NCBI GenBank assembly: GCA_902560805.1 | Contig: CACENW010000002.1 | Location: 132,128-196,127 of the forward strand | Length of the DNA stretch: 64,000 nucleotides | Reading direction: 5' to 3' | Origin: an uncultured Pelagibacteraceae bacterium | GTDB lineage: Bacteria > Pseudomonadota > Alphaproteobacteria > Pelagibacterales > Pelagibacteraceae | In this document: positions 62,610-64,000 of the stretch, in pieces | Layout of the letters: every line of letters starts with the position of its first letter | Position numbering within the stretch: the first letter of the stretch is position 1 | Position numbers and translations under genes: made by a program | Notes under the pieces: generated by a model | The model's database searches: none | The model's input: only the letters and a program-made list of their open reading frames with translations | Told to the model about the DNA's origin: nothing

Positions 62610-63097
62610 TTTTGGTAAAAAATAAACATACTCTTCAAATAGATGAATTTAAATTTAGGTGTTGTATAGGAAAAAAAGGATCAACAAAGAATAAAAAAGA
62701 GGGAGATAAAAAAACTCCTAAAGGTACCTTTAAGATTGAAAACTTTTATTTCAGAAAAGACCGTTTTAAAAAACCATCGACTTCACTAAAATGTATTGAA
62801 ATAAAAAAAAATATGGGTTGGTGCGATGATATTCATTTTCCAAAAAAATATAACAAGCTTATTAAAATTGAAGGGAAGGTTGGGCATGAAAAATTACTAA
62901 GAAAAGATCATAAATATGATTTTCTGATACCAATTAGATACAATTTTAACAAACCTATTGCTGGTCTAGGAAGCTGTATTTTTATTCACTTAACTAAAGA
63001 TTTCAAACCTACTGATGGATGTATTGCTTTAAAAAGAAAGGATTTTTTAATACTACTTAAGTTGATTAAAAAAAATACTAAAATTAAAATTTTTTAA
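62603..63097 (+). CDS. L,D-transpeptidase (YkuD)-family protein
   Basis: 164 residues without an obvious signal peptide. The YkuD catalytic region is visible: KGSTKNKKEGDKKTPKGTF, then CIFIHLTKDFKPTDGCIALKRKD with the His, the DGC cysteine and a basic end. These enzymes form 3-3 cross-links in peptidoglycan or attach lipoproteins; this small form is common in alphaproteobacteria. It shares its first bases with the divergent winged-helix gene and its stop interlocks with yggS (TTAA). Confidence 0.87.
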   Translation: MTILVKNKHTLQIDEFKFRCCIGKKGSTKNKKEGDKKTPKGTFKIENFYFRKDRFKKPSTSLKCIEIKKNMGWCDDIHFPKKYNKLIKIEGKVGHEKLLRKDHKYDFLIPIRYNFNKPIAGLGSCIFIHLTKDFKPTDGCIALKRKDFLILLKLIKKNTKIKIF

Positions 63098-63753
63098 TTT
63101 CTATTCCCAAAAATACTAGACCCAATTCTAACATATGTAGCGAAATTTTTAGCAGCAATAAGATAATCTGAGGACATACCCATACTTAAATCTTCAAAAC
63201 CAAAGGATTTATTAAGTCTGTTCATATCTTCAAAATAATTATTAGGATCAACATTTGCTGGAGGAATACACATCAAGCCAATTAAATCTAATCCAATTTC
63301 TTTACAATAAGCAATCAACTGACTTGCTTCAGCTTTATTAATGCCTGATTTCTGATCTTCATCGCCTATGTTTATCTGTAAAAAAACTTTAATTTTTTTA
63401 TTTACTTTATTTTGTTCATCAGCAATTTTTTTTGCAAGTTTTGGACTATCAACAGAGTGAATGTAATCAAATATTCTAACAGCATATTTTACTTTGTTTG
63501 TCTGTAATTTACCAATCATGTGCAATTTTATTTGAAGATTTGCTTTTTTAATATCTGTCCATTTTTCAATTGCTTCCTGAACTTTATTTTCTCCAAAATC
63601 GATATGACCATATTCGATAAGTGGTAAAATTTTATCAATTTTAAAAGTCTTAGATACTGCTATAATTTTAGACTTACTATTAATATTTAATTTATTGAGA
63701 TGAACTTTAATATTATTGTCAATATCTAGTAAATTTTTAACAGTATTATGCAT
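63094..63753 (-). CDS. YggS-type PLP homeostasis protein
   Basis: 219 residues. The PLP lysine is in SKIIAVSKTFK; the TIM-barrel motifs IDFGENKVQEAIEKW, HMIGKLQTNKV and VFLQINIGDEDQKSG, and the phosphate loop LSMGMSSDYLIAAKNFATYVRIGSSIFG, are typical. The family binds PLP and buffers its free level. The start ATG (63753-63751) is read off the same ATGCAT as the ThiE-like gene on the other strand. Confidence 0.95.
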   Translation of the reverse strand: MHNTVKNLLDIDNNIKVHLNKLNINSKSKIIAVSKTFKIDKILPLIEYGHIDFGENKVQEAIEKWTDIKKANLQIKLHMIGKLQTNKVKYAVRIFDYIHSVDSPKLAKKIADEQNKVNKKIKVFLQINIGDEDQKSGINKAEASQLIAYCKEIGLDLIGLMCIPPANVDPNNYFEDMNRLNKSFGFEDLSMGMSSDYLIAAKNFATYVRIGSSIFGNRN

Positions 63754-64000
63754 AAAAATATCAAATATTACTTCATAAATAAATTTGAAACAAACAATAT
63801 TGATAAATTAGATAATCAAACAACTATTATTTATAGAAATTATTCCTCAGAAACACTAAATGAAAAACTTATTTTAAAAATTAAAAACTATTGTAAGAAA
63901 AAAGGAATAAAATTTTATTTATCTAACAACATTCAAATTGCAATAAAACTTAATTTAGATGGAGCTTATATTCCTTCATTTAATAAAAGCACAAAACATC
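63748..64000 (+). CDS. ThiE/TenI-like (thiamine-phosphate synthase fold) protein, N-terminal part
   Basis: 84 codons to the window edge, with no in-frame stop. The visible end KKKGIKFYLSNNIQIAIKLN, then LDGAYIPSFNKSTKH, follows the pattern of the ThiE beta-strand/helix that reads 'INDRvdlAlalgADGVHLGQ' in thiamine-phosphate synthases. True catalytic residues lie beyond the window. Divergent ThiE-like genes beside yggS occur in related genomes. The start ATG shares ATGCAT with yggS. Confidence 0.65.
   Translation, partial: MHKNIKYYFINKFETNNIDKLDNQTTIIYRNYSSETLNEKLILKIKNYCKKKGIKFYLSNNIQIAIKLNLDGAYIPSFNKSTKH

Noticed and set aside
1..64000. CRISPR arrays, insertion sequences, prophage or integrase genes
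   Set aside because: No repeated spacer pattern, transposase, terminal repeats or integrase are seen; codon and base use look even throughout.

Overview
The window is strongly A+T-rich, gene-dense and single-copy in character. Gene content and order point to an alphaproteobacterium of the SAR11 clade (Pelagibacterales, 'Candidatus Pelagibacter'-like): Coq7, a Fur-family regulator of the Irr type beside fabA-fabB-fabI, the mutM/ubiE-ubiB-coaBC-dut block beside rpsT-dnaA-dnaN, CarD beside ferredoxin, short intergenic gaps, and many genes that overlap by 1-8 bases. The assignment is inferred from content and style; no database search was possible. I see no insertion sequence, prophage, CRISPR array, rRNA or obvious transferred island. 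This is mostly core housekeeping chromosome.

Layout. Bases 1-3472 (minus): start of a TAXI-type TRAP solute receptor, a class I/II aminotransferase and acetoacetyl-CoA synthetase. 3647-7763 (plus): SUV3-like helicase, TerB-like protein, seven-iron ferredoxin, CarD and a terminator. 7782-7960 (minus): an unlisted 32-residue Lys/Ala protein with its own promoter, a dyad and a strong ribosome-binding site. 8079-9867: tRNA-Leu(CAA) directly followed by an acyl-CoA synthetase. 9925-13545: VTT membrane protein, DsbB, Coq7, HNH protein, esterase, HIG1 protein, TlpA-like thioredoxin. 13570-17010: argH, small lipoprotein, lysA, plsC. 17007-26150: dnaN, dnaA, rpsT, mutM, then ubiE, ubiB, coaBC, dut, a ThiF/MoeB protein and an SH3 protein.

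26147-31683 is an iron/peroxide and lipid region: DUF3501 protein, Fe-S oxidoreductase and rubrerythrin on one side of an Irr-like regulator, fabA-fabB-fabI on the other, with two nearly identical Irr-box-like sites. 31792-44722 (all minus) is the translation/RNA block tsaB-fur-miaB-phoH-ybeY-lnt-metK / nusA-infB-rbfA-rpsO-pnp, lacking several genes normally interleaved here. 44670-55558 holds a polysaccharide deacetylase, Bax-like glucosaminidase, Nfu, TrpS, MurJ, malic enzyme, BON lipoprotein, RsmI, an LpoA-like protein and RdgB. 55595-61925 is grpE-dnaK-dnaJ, a 55-residue membrane protein, dapB, nth and a PfkB kinase. 61928-64000 holds an unlisted 37-residue ArfA-like ribosome-rescue candidate, a winged-helix regulator, an L,D-transpeptidase, a YggS-type PLP protein and the start of a ThiE-like gene.

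Functionally the window joins quinone biosynthesis (coq7, ubiE, ubiB), envelope assembly (lnt, murJ, plsC, L,D-transpeptidase, Bax-like, LpoA-like, lysA/dapB), translation and RNA turnover, and protein quality control. No wholly new multi-gene system is evident. The best leads are the small genes (32-aa basic protein, 37-aa ArfA-like protein, 41-aa lipoprotein at the lptM position, 55-aa membrane protein), the Irr-box pair, a promoter-terminator arrangement in front of nusA, near-leaderless transcripts, and the repeated interlocking of convergent stop codons by exactly four bases.
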